Shown piece after piece: positions 55,661-64,000 of a DNA stretch of 64,000 bases. Within the stretch, counting starts at the first letter, position 1, and each line of letters begins with the position of its first letter. Source of the DNA: an uncultured Alphaproteobacteria bacterium (GTDB taxonomy: Bacteria > Pseudomonadota > Alphaproteobacteria > RF32 > CAG-239); the NCBI GenBank assembly GCA_944392315.1, contig CALXWH010000020.1, positions 1-64,000 on the forward strand, read 5' to 3'. The position numbers and the translations under genes are program-made. The notes beneath the pieces are model-generated. The model saw only the letters and a list, made by a program, of their open reading frames with translations. It ran no database searches and was not told where the DNA came from.

Positions 55661-56992
55661 ATGAAGAAATTGTTCTCCCTGATGGTGGCTTTGTGGGCTT
55701 TTTGTGCGGCGCCGGCCATGGCACAACTCAATGTGACGATTAGCGGCGCGCAACAAGAGCCGATTCCGGTTGCGTTTCCGGATATTCTTTCGGATAATAA
55801 CGGTATCGGGGCTTTTTTAGGCTTGTCATACGCCGATAAGGTGCGCGATGTCGTGCTCGCTGATTTGGAAAGAAGCGGGCTCTTTCGCATTATTAACCAA
55901 AGAAGCTATATTCAGAAGTTTTCTTCATTTGACCAACAGCCGGTCTTTGGAGATTGGCGAGTTTTGAATGCGCAGGTTTTGGTGCAGTCGTTTATTTTGG
56001 AAGAAAACGGTGATGACCTTAAATTGCGTTTCAAACTTTGGGATATCGTCAGCCAGAAAGAATTGATGTATGAGGTTTATACTTCGGCTAAATCTAACTG
56101 GAGAAGAATGGCGCACTCTATGGCAGACGCTATTTATGAACGCTTGACCGGCGATAAGGGATATTTTAACACGGTTATCGCTTATATCTCAGAAAGCGGA
56201 CCTTCCAGCCGCAGAGTGAAACGTTTGGCGTTGATGGATCAAGATGGCGACGGACACCAATTTTTGACGAGTGGAGCTAATCTGGTTTTAACCCCTAGGT
56301 TCTCGCCGGATATGCAATATATCGCGTATCTTTCGTATGTGAACAACAAACCGCGCGTTTATCTTTATAACTTGAGGACGCAACGCACCGAATTGCTCGG
56401 CAATTTCCCGGGGATGACGTTTGCGCCGGCGTTTTCGCCTGACAGCAAATATTTGTTGATGAGTTATGCACGTAACGGCGTAACCGATATTTATGAAATG
56501 AATTTGGCGACACGCGAGACCAAAAAATTAACCTCGGGGCCGGCGATTGATACCAGTCCGAATTATTCGCCGGACGGTTCTAAAATCGTCTTTAACTCCG
56601 ACAGAGGCGGTAATCAACAACTCTATATCATGAATCGCGACGGTTCGGACGTGCACCGTATCAGCTTTAGACAAGGCAGCCGCTATGCGACACCGGTTTG
56701 GTCGCCGCGCGGAGATTATATCGCCTTTACGCGTATGGAAGGCAATACCTTTAATTTGGGCGTGATGTATCTGGACGGAACGGGCGAGCGGACGTTGGCG
56801 ACCGGCTTTTATTTGGAGGGGCCGACATGGTCTCCAAACGGACGTGTGTTGATGTTTTATCGGCAAAATCGCGGTACGGCTACGACCGACGGCGCTAAAC
56901 AGCTCTATTCGGTGGATATTACCGGCACAAACGAGCGCTTGGTTATTACTCCGGGAGATGGCAGCGATCCGGCTTGGTCGCCGTTGCTCTAG
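55661..56992 (+). CDS. tolB: Tol-Pal system protein TolB
   Basis: 443 residues from ATG 55661, chosen because a signal peptide (MKKLFSLMVALWAFCAAPAMA, cleavage before QLN) starts there and GAGG lies upstream. N-terminal alpha/beta domain ~22-160, then a six-bladed propeller with blades FSPDMQYIAYLS, FSPDSKYLLMSY, YSPDGSKIVFNS, WSPRGDYIAFTR and WSPNGRVLMFYR. It links inner- and outer-membrane parts during division. The usual pal neighbour is not next; an unrelated exported protein follows at 57235. Confidence 0.96.
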   Translation: MKKLFSLMVALWAFCAAPAMAQLNVTISGAQQEPIPVAFPDILSDNNGIGAFLGLSYADKVRDVVLADLERSGLFRIINQRSYIQKFSSFDQQPVFGDWRVLNAQVLVQSFILEENGDDLKLRFKLWDIVSQKELMYEVYTSAKSNWRRMAHSMADAIYERLTGDKGYFNTVIAYISESGPSSRRVKRLALMDQDGDGHQFLTSGANLVLTPRFSPDMQYIAYLSYVNNKPRVYLYNLRTQRTELLGNFPGMTFAPAFSPDSKYLLMSYARNGVTDIYEMNLATRETKKLTSGPAIDTSPNYSPDGSKIVFNSDRGGNQQLYIMNRDGSDVHRISFRQGSRYATPVWSPRGDYIAFTRMEGNTFNLGVMYLDGTGERTLATGFYLEGPTWSPNGRVLMFYRQNRGTATTDGAKQLYSVDITGTNERLVITPGDGSDPAWSPLL

Positions 56993-57023
56993 AGCTTGTG
57001 ATGAGCGCGAGCTGAACTTTTTG

Positions 57024-57053
57024 AGCGGGGTCGGGAGGGGCTCCGCTTTTTTT
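57024..57053 (+). terminator. Intrinsic terminator after tolB
   Basis: AGCGG / CCGCT-type stem with T7. Confidence 0.75.
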
Positions 57054-57234
57054 GTGTGTTTAACTCCGCTTTTGGGGCTCTGTCTTTTTTTGTTTGGTAT
57101 TGCTTCTTCTTTTTCTATCGGCACTTTTGGAGGGCGTGTCTGTGGCTTTTGTTGGGGATAATGCGGTTTTTTAATGATTTTTAATTTATTTTTCTTAAAC
57201 TTTATCCAGTGTTGAGGTTAAACAGAGGTGGGTG

Positions 57235-57759
57235 ATGTTGCAGAAAATCATTATCGTTTTGACGGTGTTGGCGGCTCTCTGGGTGAATATGGCGCAGATT
57301 AACGCGCAAGAGTTGAGCACGAACCCTTGGCTTGAAGCAAATGATGAAGAGGCGGTGGAGGCGGTGTATCAAAAAGAACAAAAACGCGCCAGACGCTCTT
57401 CTTTGCAATATCAACCCGAACAAAGCGTCACGATTGACCGGACGCACGCCTATATCCAGGCGGAAGAAAGCGACGAAGATGAGGGCTTTTTTGACTCGGT
57501 TAAAAATTTGATGAGCGATGATGACGACAAAGAGCAGGCGCTTATTCCCAATACACAGGCGAACAGACAGGCTATTGCGCAAAAAAAACAACAACAAATT
57601 CAACAACAGCAACAGGCTGATTCTTCTTCTATGTTTGATTTCGGCGGGTTGCAGAATAGTTTGAAATTGCCGCAACTTCCCGATGCGACGGGACTTATTC
57701 AAAAGTTTGAAAGAGCCACCGGGGTTAACTTCAAAAGTATGGGTAAATATTTGCAATAG
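57235..57759 (+). CDS. Exported hypothetical protein
   Basis: 174 residues from ATG 57235 (AGAGGTGGG upstream). Signal peptide ~1-24 (MLQKIIIVLTVLAALWVNMAQINA). The mature part is acidic, with a DDDDKEQ stretch, a Gln tract (KKQQQIQQQQQ) near residue 122 and a short conserved-looking end (LIQKFERATGVNFKSMGKYLQ). Not recognised. Its position after tolB suggests an envelope role but is the only evidence. Confidence 0.72.
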   Translation: MLQKIIIVLTVLAALWVNMAQINAQELSTNPWLEANDEEAVEAVYQKEQKRARRSSLQYQPEQSVTIDRTHAYIQAEESDEDEGFFDSVKNLMSDDDDKEQALIPNTQANRQAIAQKKQQQIQQQQQADSSSMFDFGGLQNSLKLPQLPDATGLIQKFERATGVNFKSMGKYLQ

Positions 57760-57775
57760 CTTGGTGCGAGGTGTC

Positions 57776-57804
57776 TTGACAAAGTTTATTCTTTGATTTA
57801 TGAG
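57776..57804 (+). promoter_or_regulatory. Promoter upstream of trmJ
   Basis: TTGACA (57776-57781), 17-bp spacer, TATGAG (57799-57804). Two direct copies of 'atttatgag.gaaaaagttttg' follow (57798 and 57823). Confidence 0.55.
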
Positions 57805-57843
57805 GGAAAAAGTTTTGCGACGATTTATGAGAGAAAAAGTTTT

Positions 57844-57868
57844 GGGAGCTCGGTGGGAGCTTTTTTTG
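57844..57868 (+). terminator. Short hairpin and T-run before trmJ
   Basis: AGCTC / GAGCT stem then seven Ts, 21 nt before the GTG start; it may end a short transcript or attenuate trmJ. Confidence 0.5.
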
Positions 57869-57888
57869 TTTTTTTAGGAGTTTGAAAA

Positions 57889-58608
57889 GTGACGGACGTG
57901 TTGGCACCGGTGGTGATTTTGGTTAAACCGCAGTTGGCGGAAAATATCGGGATGGCGGCGAGAGCTATGAAAAATTGCGCGCTGAAAGAATTGCGTATTG
58001 TGCAACCCGAACAATCGCCTACTTCTGATATTGCGTTGCGGGCGTCTTCTAACTCCGAAGAAGTGTTGCTTAATGCCAAAATTTATGCCACAACACAAGA
58101 GGCGTTGGCGGATTTGACAATGGTTTATGCCGCAACCGCTCGCCCGCGTCATCAGGTGAAAGAAGTGTTTACCGCAGAATATGCCGCGCAACATTTGCCG
58201 CAAGATGCCAAAATCGGTTTTATGTTCGGTTGTGAACGTACGGGGCTTGAAAACGAAGATATTTCTTTGGCCGATGCGATTATTGAGGTGCCGCTTAACC
58301 CCGAACATTGTTCGCTCAATCTGGCGCAGGCGGTGCTCGTTATCGGGTATGAATATTATAAAACGACGATATCGCCCGAGGGACGCCGCTTAATTACCAA
58401 CGGCGGGCAAGTGGCCGACAAAGAAAAATTGTTTAAGTTTATTGAAAGTCTGAATGGGCGGATTAAGCAAAGTCCGCGGCTTAAAGATGAGGAACACACT
58501 AAAAGTCTGCTCCGCAACATTAGCAATATTTTTACACGTGCGCAAATTACCGAGCAAGAACTGAACTCGCTTTATGGCATTGTCAATATCTTATGTGATG
58601 GAAAATAA
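57889..58608 (+). CDS. trmJ: tRNA/rRNA methyltransferase of the SpoU family, TrmJ-like
   Basis: 239 residues, GTG start with AGGAG upstream. SPOUT fold motifs: VILVKPQLAENIGMAARAM (motif 1, residues ~6-24), FMFGCERTGLENEDI (motif 2, ~112) and VPLNPEHCSLNLAQAVLVIGYE (motif 3, ~133-154). The length and C-terminal helical tail fit TrmJ, which makes Cm/Um at position 32 of tRNAs. The SPOUT motifs are secure, the exact target less so. Confidence 0.9.
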   Translation: MTDVLAPVVILVKPQLAENIGMAARAMKNCALKELRIVQPEQSPTSDIALRASSNSEEVLLNAKIYATTQEALADLTMVYAATARPRHQVKEVFTAEYAAQHLPQDAKIGFMFGCERTGLENEDISLADAIIEVPLNPEHCSLNLAQAVLVIGYEYYKTTISPEGRRLITNGGQVADKEKLFKFIESLNGRIKQSPRLKDEEHTKSLLRNISNIFTRAQITEQELNSLYGIVNILCDGK

Positions 58609-58640
58609 TTGCGTTCTATCTTGTTGATTAAATGCTTTTT

Positions 58641-58662
58641 AGGCGCCGAGTTGACGGCGCCT
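58641..58662 (+). terminator. Hairpin after trmJ
   Basis: AGGCGCC / GGCGCCT perfect 7-bp stem; the trailing T-run is short. Confidence 0.55.
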
Positions 58663-58886
58663 TTGGGGTTCGTCCTTTGTTTTTTTTATCGTATATTAGA
58701 AGCGGCGCTCTATTGTTTCACCGATGTTGCCGCATCCAAAATGAGATATTGTTTTGTTTGTTTTTTTCTGATAATTTTTTATTCATGGGTGTTTCCTAGA
58801 TGATAATGGGGAAAATTATTCTGTGGTATTTTTTGATTGTATCAAATATTTTTTTTTACATGAATAAATTCCTTAGTTTATAAGCT

Positions 58887-59723
58887 TTATCTGTTTAGGG
58901 GGGCGTCTATGGTTTTGAGGGAGACCTCAATGGTGGAAGGGGAGAAGGGGCTATAGATGTATGCAAAGAGGAAAAAGCCAAGAGGCATCAGCATAATCAT
59001 CACGAAAATGTAAAACATAAGCCAAAGCCAACGATGTGCTGCCCCCTTGGGCGCTTCTTTTGCTTCTGGCGTTGAGGCGGGTGTTTCATCGGTCTTTAGC
59101 TGTTTATTTGTTCTTCTTATGCAAAAGAGAGCGATGATTGCGCATAGGGTCGTTAGGCATAAAATCGTATAGATGGGAAGGTAGGCCGTTTCTAAAACTT
59201 CAGGCAAGATGTTTAGCGCGTGATTAGAAAGTAAACTCATATAAACATGCCGACCGGATATGTAAGCCGGTAAAAATAAGATGATGACAAGGGTGGTGTA
59301 ATACAAAACTAATGAGCGATATTTTTTATAGGTCTCTACGGGTATGCTTTGGCGTGCTTTTGCCGCTTTGAAAAGGCTGGTTAGGGTGGTATTGTTTTTA
59401 TAGGCTGTCCAGTTGACTTTTGGGAACAGAATGACCGCAAAAAACGTAAACAATCCATAATTCAGTGGGTCCGCTCTGGCGATGGTTAGGGCAATGTATG
59501 TCAAAAAGAGAATGTAGAGCAGATATATCACGGGATGATTTCTAAGCCAGCTTGCTATCAATATCAGGGATACGACGAGGCAGAACGCTGTCGGAAATAT
59601 CAGAACCGTGCCGAGGGAAGGATTAGAGCCAAAGGCTGTCATCAGACCAATTAACAGAATTGTCATTATGGGGAAGATGATTCCTGGGTGTTGCTTTATC
59701 TTTTCTAACAGTTTTTTGCACAT
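58887..59723 (-). CDS. Multi-pass membrane protein, unknown
   Basis: 278 residues from ATG 59723, chosen because AAGGAG lies ~7 nt upstream. About seven hydrophobic helices. A hydrophilic region (KTDETPASTPEAKEAPKGAAHR) separates the last pair. No family is recognised. It is downstream of cysE on the same strand with a ~100-nt gap, so may be co-transcribed. Confidence 0.75.
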   Translation of the reverse strand: MCKKLLEKIKQHPGIIFPIMTILLIGLMTAFGSNPSLGTVLIFPTAFCLVVSLILIASWLRNHPVIYLLYILFLTYIALTIARADPLNYGLFTFFAVILFPKVNWTAYKNNTTLTSLFKAAKARQSIPVETYKKYRSLVLYYTTLVIILFLPAYISGRHVYMSLLSNHALNILPEVLETAYLPIYTILCLTTLCAIIALFCIRRTNKQLKTDETPASTPEAKEAPKGAAHRWLWLMFYIFVMIMLMPLGFFLFAYIYSPFSPSTIEVSLKTIDAPLNR

Positions 59724-59826
59724 CGTTGTCTCCTTTCGCTTAACAGATATGGACAGCTTAGGATGAAGGGGATTTAGTGTCAACCTTGCAGAGGAGATTC
59801 TCCACAAAATCAATCAGTTCTGATGA

Positions 59827-60495
59827 TTAGTCTTTATTTTGTTTGCTCAATAAGGCTAGTTGTTTCTCTAAAGAACTGATGCGTTCTTCATACTCGGCAA
59901 TCTTCTTTTCATACGGATCTTCGCTCTTTGTATCTATACCATAGGGCATGAAAGCTTTGCTCTTGGACTTCTCTACCGGAAGAGCCGCCGTGCCGATAAC
60001 AGTGGTGTTTTCTGCCACATCTTTCACAACCGTTGCATTGGCGCCGATTTTGGCATTTTTCCCTATTGTTATCGGGCCTAAAACCAATGCGCCCGCACCG
60101 ATAATCACATTATCTTCCACGGTCGGGTGGCGTTTGCCCTTTTTCCCACCGTAAGATTTGGTGCCGCCCAACGTCACGCCGTGATACATTGTGACATTAT
60201 CCCCGATGATGGAAGTTTCGCCTATCACGACTCCCATGCCGTGGTCAATGAAAAAGTTTTTGCCAATCTTTGCGCCCGGGTGAATCTCAACGCCGGTCAG
60301 CCAGCGCCCAAACTGCGAAATCAAACGTGCCGATAAGCGCCAGTTGCGCTCCCACAAATAGTGCGAAAGCCGATAAAACAAGATGCCGTGGTAGCCTGAT
60401 GAGCATAAAAATGCTTCTAACCGGCCGCTTGTTGCCGGATCTTTGCTCGTTATCGTATCTAGGTCTTGAAGAATCTGCTTGAAATTTGATTTCAT
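59827..60495 (-). CDS. cysE: Serine O-acetyltransferase
   Basis: 222 residues, the short EpsC/SrpH-like form. It acetylates serine with acetyl-CoA, the first step to cysteine. Left-handed beta-helix hexapeptides run from ~95 to ~185 ([46 protein letters not shown]). The catalytic His is in the FIDHG segment. The C-terminal coiled coil [19 protein letters not shown] is an addition relative to the core family. AGGAGG precedes the ATG. Confidence 0.94.
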   Translation of the reverse strand: MKSNFKQILQDLDTITSKDPATSGRLEAFLCSSGYHGILFYRLSHYLWERNWRLSARLISQFGRWLTGVEIHPGAKIGKNFFIDHGMGVVIGETSIIGDNVTMYHGVTLGGTKSYGGKKGKRHPTVEDNVIIGAGALVLGPITIGKNAKIGANATVVKDVAENTTVIGTAALPVEKSKSKAFMPYGIDTKSEDPYEKKIAEYEERISSLEKQLALLSKQNKD

Positions 60496-60596
60496 TTTTG
60501 ATATAACTCCTCCTTGTGTTAATACCTAATTAAGAATCTTTAGGTTAATATAACGGATATATGAGTTAAATCAAGAGAAAATAAAGAGTATATCAC

Positions 60597-61421
60597 ATGG
60601 TTGAAGTTATCATTAACGGGCACGCCGGCAGATTAGAAGGACGTTATCATCAAGCGAAGCGTCCGGACGCTCCGGTGGCTCTTATTTTACATCCCCATCC
60701 GCAATATGGCGGAACTATGAACAATAAAGTCGCTTATGCCCTCTTTACGTGTTTTAAGGATTTGGGGTTTTCGGTGTTGAGATTTAATTTTAGAGGTGTG
60801 GGGCGCTCGCAGGGCGTGTTTGAAGACGGTCCGGGCGAACTTTCGGATGCGACTATCGCTCTTGATTGGCTGCAGGCGCAAAACCCCGATGCCAGACAGT
60901 GTTGGATTGCCGGTTATTCTTTTGGCGCGTGGATTGGGTTGCAACTCTTAATGCGTCGTCCGGATATCAATAATTTTATTGCTGTTTCTCCGCCGGCTAA
61001 TGAAAAAGATTTCGGCTTTTTGGCACCGTGCCCGACTTCCGGATTGATTGTGCAGGGCGGTATGGATGAAATCGGTAACCCGAAAATGGTGGAAGAACTG
61101 GCTTATCGCTTGAATAATCAACGTCATGTTGATGTTGATTTTGCTATGATTGAAGACGGCGACCATATGTATAACGGCCATTTGGTGGATTTGTATAAAG
61201 TGGTGGGTAATTATGTGATTTCCGCCCTTTCTAAAAAGGCGCCGGCTAAAAAGAGACGCGGACGCCGCAAAAAATCTGAAATCGCTGAGCAGATGTTGTT
61301 GGAAGGAAAATCTTCGGAGGATACCGAGGACGATTATACCGATGACGAGGAATATGACGATGAGGATTATAACGACGACGATATGAACGATGATTTTGAT
61401 GACGAGGATGATGAAAAATAA
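60597..61421 (+). CDS. Alpha/beta hydrolase with charged C-terminal tail
   Basis: 274 residues. Hydrolase core ~1-215: oxyanion-region HPHPQYGGTMNNKV (~33-46), RGVGRSQG (~70), nucleophile elbow GYSFGAW (~105-111), and late acid/His (GDHMYNGH, ~195). The tail is first basic (KKAPAKKRRGRRKKS, ~217) and then almost wholly acidic (repeated DDEEYDD), likely disordered. The substrate is unknown. No strong SD at ATG 60597. Confidence 0.82.
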   Translation: MVEVIINGHAGRLEGRYHQAKRPDAPVALILHPHPQYGGTMNNKVAYALFTCFKDLGFSVLRFNFRGVGRSQGVFEDGPGELSDATIALDWLQAQNPDARQCWIAGYSFGAWIGLQLLMRRPDINNFIAVSPPANEKDFGFLAPCPTSGLIVQGGMDEIGNPKMVEELAYRLNNQRHVDVDFAMIEDGDHMYNGHLVDLYKVVGNYVISALSKKAPAKKRRGRRKKSEIAEQMLLEGKSSEDTEDDYTDDEEYDDEDYNDDDMNDDFDDEDDEK

Positions 61422-61530
61422 GTTCTCCTCGGAGTTAAAATGAGGGCGCTTGCCTGGGGGATGGTTTATTTATCTTTAGCTATTGGTGGGCGTTTGCGTT
61501 CTGAGTGTTAAAGTTTTGTTTATCAGACAT

Positions 61531-61573
61531 AAAAAAAACAGGTGTCACCGTGGGGGGGACATCTGTTTTTTGT
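61531..61573. terminator. Bidirectional terminator
   Basis: AAACAGGTGTC / GACATCTGTTT hairpin with flanking A and T runs between convergent genes. Confidence 0.8.
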
Positions 61574-61586
61574 TGGGGTATTCGGT

Positions 61587-61790
61587 TTATTTTCCGCGGA
61601 TGACGAGCTTTATCAGTTTGGCTATAATAAACCAAAGAACGATTACTAATAGAAGCCATTTGAAATTATCGGCGTTGATGCCGAAACTAATGACGTTGGG
61701 GATAACAATTGAGCTAAATCCTAAGGCCCAAAAAATAGCGATAATGATGGCGAAGATCACCAGGCCATCTTCAAAACGCAGTTTTCTCAT
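61587..61790 (-). CDS. Small membrane protein (67 residues)
   Basis: Two membrane helices (about 9-33, 43-62) with a basic end (KLVIRGK) and start MRKLRFEDGL. The convergent terminator right after its stop supports its being real. The overlapping plus-strand frame 61483-61842 looks spurious. Not recognised. Confidence 0.6.
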   Translation of the reverse strand: MRKLRFEDGLVIFAIIIAIFWALGFSSIVIPNVISFGINADNFKWLLLVIVLWFIIAKLIKLVIRGK

Positions 61791-62101
61791 AAGCTTATTT
61801 TTTTATGAAACGCTGCGGCACGAGCAGGGGTTCTGGTTATAATAATTTACATATTGCTCACTTATTGTGGACAAAAATAGCACATTTTCGTGATTGATGC
61901 AAGAATTTTTTTTTAACTCAGTTGCGTTGACACGTTTTTTTGACAAATAATGCTTGCATTTTTCTTTTTTTGTGGTATCAAGGCTTCTGTTAAAAAATTA
62001 TTTTGTCTATTATGAGGCGGCTTTCTTATAGCTTAGGGCAAGGTAAATTTTAACATTGAGAAAAGTTTTTTTTATTGTTTCATTTCTAATCCCTAAAAAT
62101 T
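61791..62101. other. Intergenic, leader of 62102
   Basis: AT-rich. A possible promoter TTGCAT (near 61951), 16-bp spacer, TATCAA (near 61975). The last 15 bases are the SD-less leader 'ttctaatccctaaaaatt'. Nothing else is seen. Confidence 0.5.
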
Positions 62102-63625
62102 ATGGAAATAGAAAGATTTCTTTTTGACACGCCCAAAACGTGTTTTAATTCGGTAACCGGTAAACTTATCGCTCACGATGTGGTGGGTATGTCTTTGTTT
62201 GCTAATCAGGCTTGCTATTGTTTGCTTGATGATGAAAAGGATGTGCTGTTTGACGCTAAAGGCCAAAAGGTGGCTGAAGATCTTAATCTCTTGGATGTGG
62301 TGGGGAACTTCTATCTTATCAAAAACGAAGATGATACGCAATCACTCATCACTTTTGACGGACGCGTCTTGTTTGATCAGGTGAAAGATGTGGTGTTTTC
62401 TCCTATCGGATGGTTTATGGTGGTCAGTCAAGACGGCTCAAAGGCTCTTTATCGCTCAGACTTGTCGTTGGCGGCTAAAGATTTTATTCAGGCAAGCGTT
62501 ATGAACGACGGCGTATACTTCTTTGTTGAGCATGATCCCCAAAATTGGACTTGCTATTTGAACGACGGAACGGTCTTTGCTCAAAATGTGAAGGAATTTC
62601 AGTTCTTCTCGCCGACGTTTTATATCCTTACTTTTCAGGATAAAACCGTTGTCTATGATGATGAAAAACATACGCAATTTGTCTGCGAGGCCAGTTTGCC
62701 GCAGTTGATGTTTGGCAAAAAATTTAAAGCGGTTTCAAGGGGGAATATGCAACTCTATCGCTCGGATGGAACGCTCCTCTTGTTTGGTCATAAAGATTAT
62801 CTCAGCTTTGACAACGGTATGATTATGGCTAGGCGCGATGATAATTCTTTGTTGCTCTATGATGATGAGCTTAACGTGCTTGTTGATGATATTACCGATT
62901 TTGAAGGCGGACTTGAAAATGAATTGCTGAAAGTAACGTCTAACGGATGTGATTATCTGTTCAATAACGCCGGAAAGCTCTTCCGTAAGGCCGACCGTAT
63001 CAAACTTTGCGGGCAGTGTTGCTTCTTGATGATTGAAAAAGGACAGGAAGCCGGCGCTTTTTGCGGTTGCGACGGGGAAGTTTTGGCACAGGATGTGCTG
63101 GATGCCGTTGTGTTTGGCAATGGCTGGATATTGCTGGAAAAAGCACCTGGTTATGGCGGTTCAGAAACCTATATGGAGCTTAGAACCGATGAAGGGGCTC
63201 TTGTGGCTTCTTCTCCGTTGGGGATTGAATATTTGGATGGTTACAGAGCTTGGATTATTCAAACGAGCAAAGACAAATGTTCATTGTTCCATGCCGAATT
63301 GGGGGCGTTGGTTAAAAATGCTGATGAAATTGTTGCCGTGGGGGCTTTTGTTATCGTTAAAAAGAAAACGAGCATTGATATTTTTTCTTTGCGCGAATTG
63401 AACGAGCCGAGACCTAAAGGTGTTCAACCCGATAAACCCGAAATGAAACCCGTTTGGCACGGTTCGGTGGAAGAGTTGGCTCATAATGTCAGCTTTTGCA
63501 GCGGTGACTGTATTGGCAATACGGGGGATTTTTTGGATATTTTTCAAGATGAAAAAATGCATATTCACCTCGGTATCGGCATTATGACAAAAAGTGCTGC
63601 GGATGATGATGACGACGATGAATAA
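62102..63625 (+). CDS. Hypothetical beta-repeat protein
   Basis: 507 residues, not recognised. The chain is built of short irregular units such as LFDAKGQKVAEDLNLLDVVGNFYLI, ALYRSDLSLAAKDF and CYLNDGTVFAQNVKEF, with recurrent (D)G and 'xLYxxDG' patterns, suggesting a beta-propeller or WG-like repeat protein. The C-terminus is acidic (DDDDDDE). No signal peptide. SD-less start. It is followed by a strong terminator. Confidence 0.78.
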   Translation: MEIERFLFDTPKTCFNSVTGKLIAHDVVGMSLFANQACYCLLDDEKDVLFDAKGQKVAEDLNLLDVVGNFYLIKNEDDTQSLITFDGRVLFDQVKDVVFSPIGWFMVVSQDGSKALYRSDLSLAAKDFIQASVMNDGVYFFVEHDPQNWTCYLNDGTVFAQNVKEFQFFSPTFYILTFQDKTVVYDDEKHTQFVCEASLPQLMFGKKFKAVSRGNMQLYRSDGTLLLFGHKDYLSFDNGMIMARRDDNSLLLYDDELNVLVDDITDFEGGLENELLKVTSNGCDYLFNNAGKLFRKADRIKLCGQCCFLMIEKGQEAGAFCGCDGEVLAQDVLDAVVFGNGWILLEKAPGYGGSETYMELRTDEGALVASSPLGIEYLDGYRAWIIQTSKDKCSLFHAELGALVKNADEIVAVGAFVIVKKKTSIDIFSLRELNEPRPKGVQPDKPEMKPVWHGSVEELAHNVSFCSGDCIGNTGDFLDIFQDEKMHIHLGIGIMTKSAADDDDDDE

Positions 63626-63687
63626 CGACTTTATTGTCAGAGCATTGGTTAGAAAGGCTTAAAATTAGGCTTTGCTCTTAATAAAAA

Positions 63688-63724
63688 CACTCTTTCTCCT
63701 ATGAGAAAGAGTGCTTTTTTTTTG
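63688..63724 (+). terminator. Intrinsic terminator
   Basis: CACTCTTTCTC / GAGAAAGAGTG perfect 11-bp stem then T9. Confidence 0.92.
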
Positions 63725-63887
63725 TCAAAAATCTGCTTGAAAAATTGTTTTTTCATGATATAGTGACGCGCGTTAAGTGAATTATTCTGGCTACTATGAT
63801 TCTTATTTTTTTGAATTAAGACCGATGAATGTTGCACTTACGGCGTGAGTTTTTATTTATTTTTCTAATCTTAAAAATTTTTTCAAG

Positions 63888-64000
63888 ATGAAAACAATTT
63901 TTGATGTGGTTTGTGACGGCGCAAGCTGTTACATTCCGGCGTGGGACCCGTTTGGGTTTTTTAGATGTCAGATGGTGCCGTTTCATGGCTATTGTCACGG
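63888..64000 (+). CDS. Partial gene running off the window end
   Basis: ATG 63888 opens a frame without stops to the window edge (MKTIFDVVCDGASCYIPAWD...). It follows the leader 'ttctaatcttaaaaatttt', the same SD-less pattern found before ten other genes, and lies downstream of a strong terminator, which supports it. The cysteine-rich start is not recognised. Confidence 0.6.
   Translation, partial: MKTIFDVVCDGASCYIPAWDPFGFFRCQMVPFHGYCH

Noticed and set aside
61483-61842. Plus-strand 119-codon frame
   Set aside because: Runs across a terminator and antisense to the better supported 67-residue membrane protein.

Overview
The window reads as a chromosomal segment of an uncultured, probably anaerobic and host-associated alphaproteobacterium. 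A CcrM-type DNA methyltransferase whose promoter carries a CtrA-like box points to Alphaproteobacteria. The [FeFe]-hydrogenase maturation GTPase HydF, formate-tetrahydrofolate ligase and the absence of respiratory genes point to an anaerobic, fermentative life. Placement is by inference; no rRNA is present. Housekeeping genes are argS, corA, tadA, fhs, ccrM, two Ppx/GppA paralogues, rlmE, yqgE, hydF, pgi, an AmiC-type amidase, tolB, trmJ and cysE, plus tRNA-Leu(GAG) and tRNA-Thr(CGT).

The dominant accessory feature is a family of eight scattered paralogues (540, 4837, 6649, 10535, 22624, 45355 on the minus strand, 49339, 51133) plus one remnant tail at 49241-49266. Each has a conserved ~100-residue N-terminal domain beginning MFVDI or similar, then a solenoid of ~41-residue repeats made of two LRR-like half units, then a short C-terminal cap, often ending in GGR. 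Six plus-strand members share a promoter layout in which an ATG or GTG followed by TT sits exactly 7 nt past the -10 box, where transcription should start. One member is frameshifted, and two have near-identical N-terminal DNA. This looks like an expanding, recombining family that I cannot match to a described system.

The intergenic DNA around these genes is rich in repeats: 64-, 43- and 76-bp tandem arrays, ~130-bp elements with 20-bp terminal inverted repeats (14.0, 14.4 and 22.1 kb), a two-hairpin element ending in an intrinsic terminator (22.2, 22.36, 48.4 and 48.7 kb), and many small hairpins whose arm sequences differ between copies while pairing is kept. A ~1 kb repeat block precedes two family genes (1-479 and 48.5-49.2 kb), and a third copy (33.1-34.15 kb) stands without a gene.

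Region 34.2-37.4 kb is a visibly AT-rich, phage-like island (small HTH regulator with a pseudoknot-prone leader, two tail-fibre/lectin-like proteins) next to tRNA-Thr. Other oddities are a stand-alone protein resembling EF-Tu domains II-III without a G domain (18146), a DsbD-like membrane protein that has lost the cysteines of its membrane and C-terminal domains (38429), a membrane protein with a histone-H1-like tail (42869), and a class of genes translated from T-rich leaders without a Shine-Dalgarno sequence.
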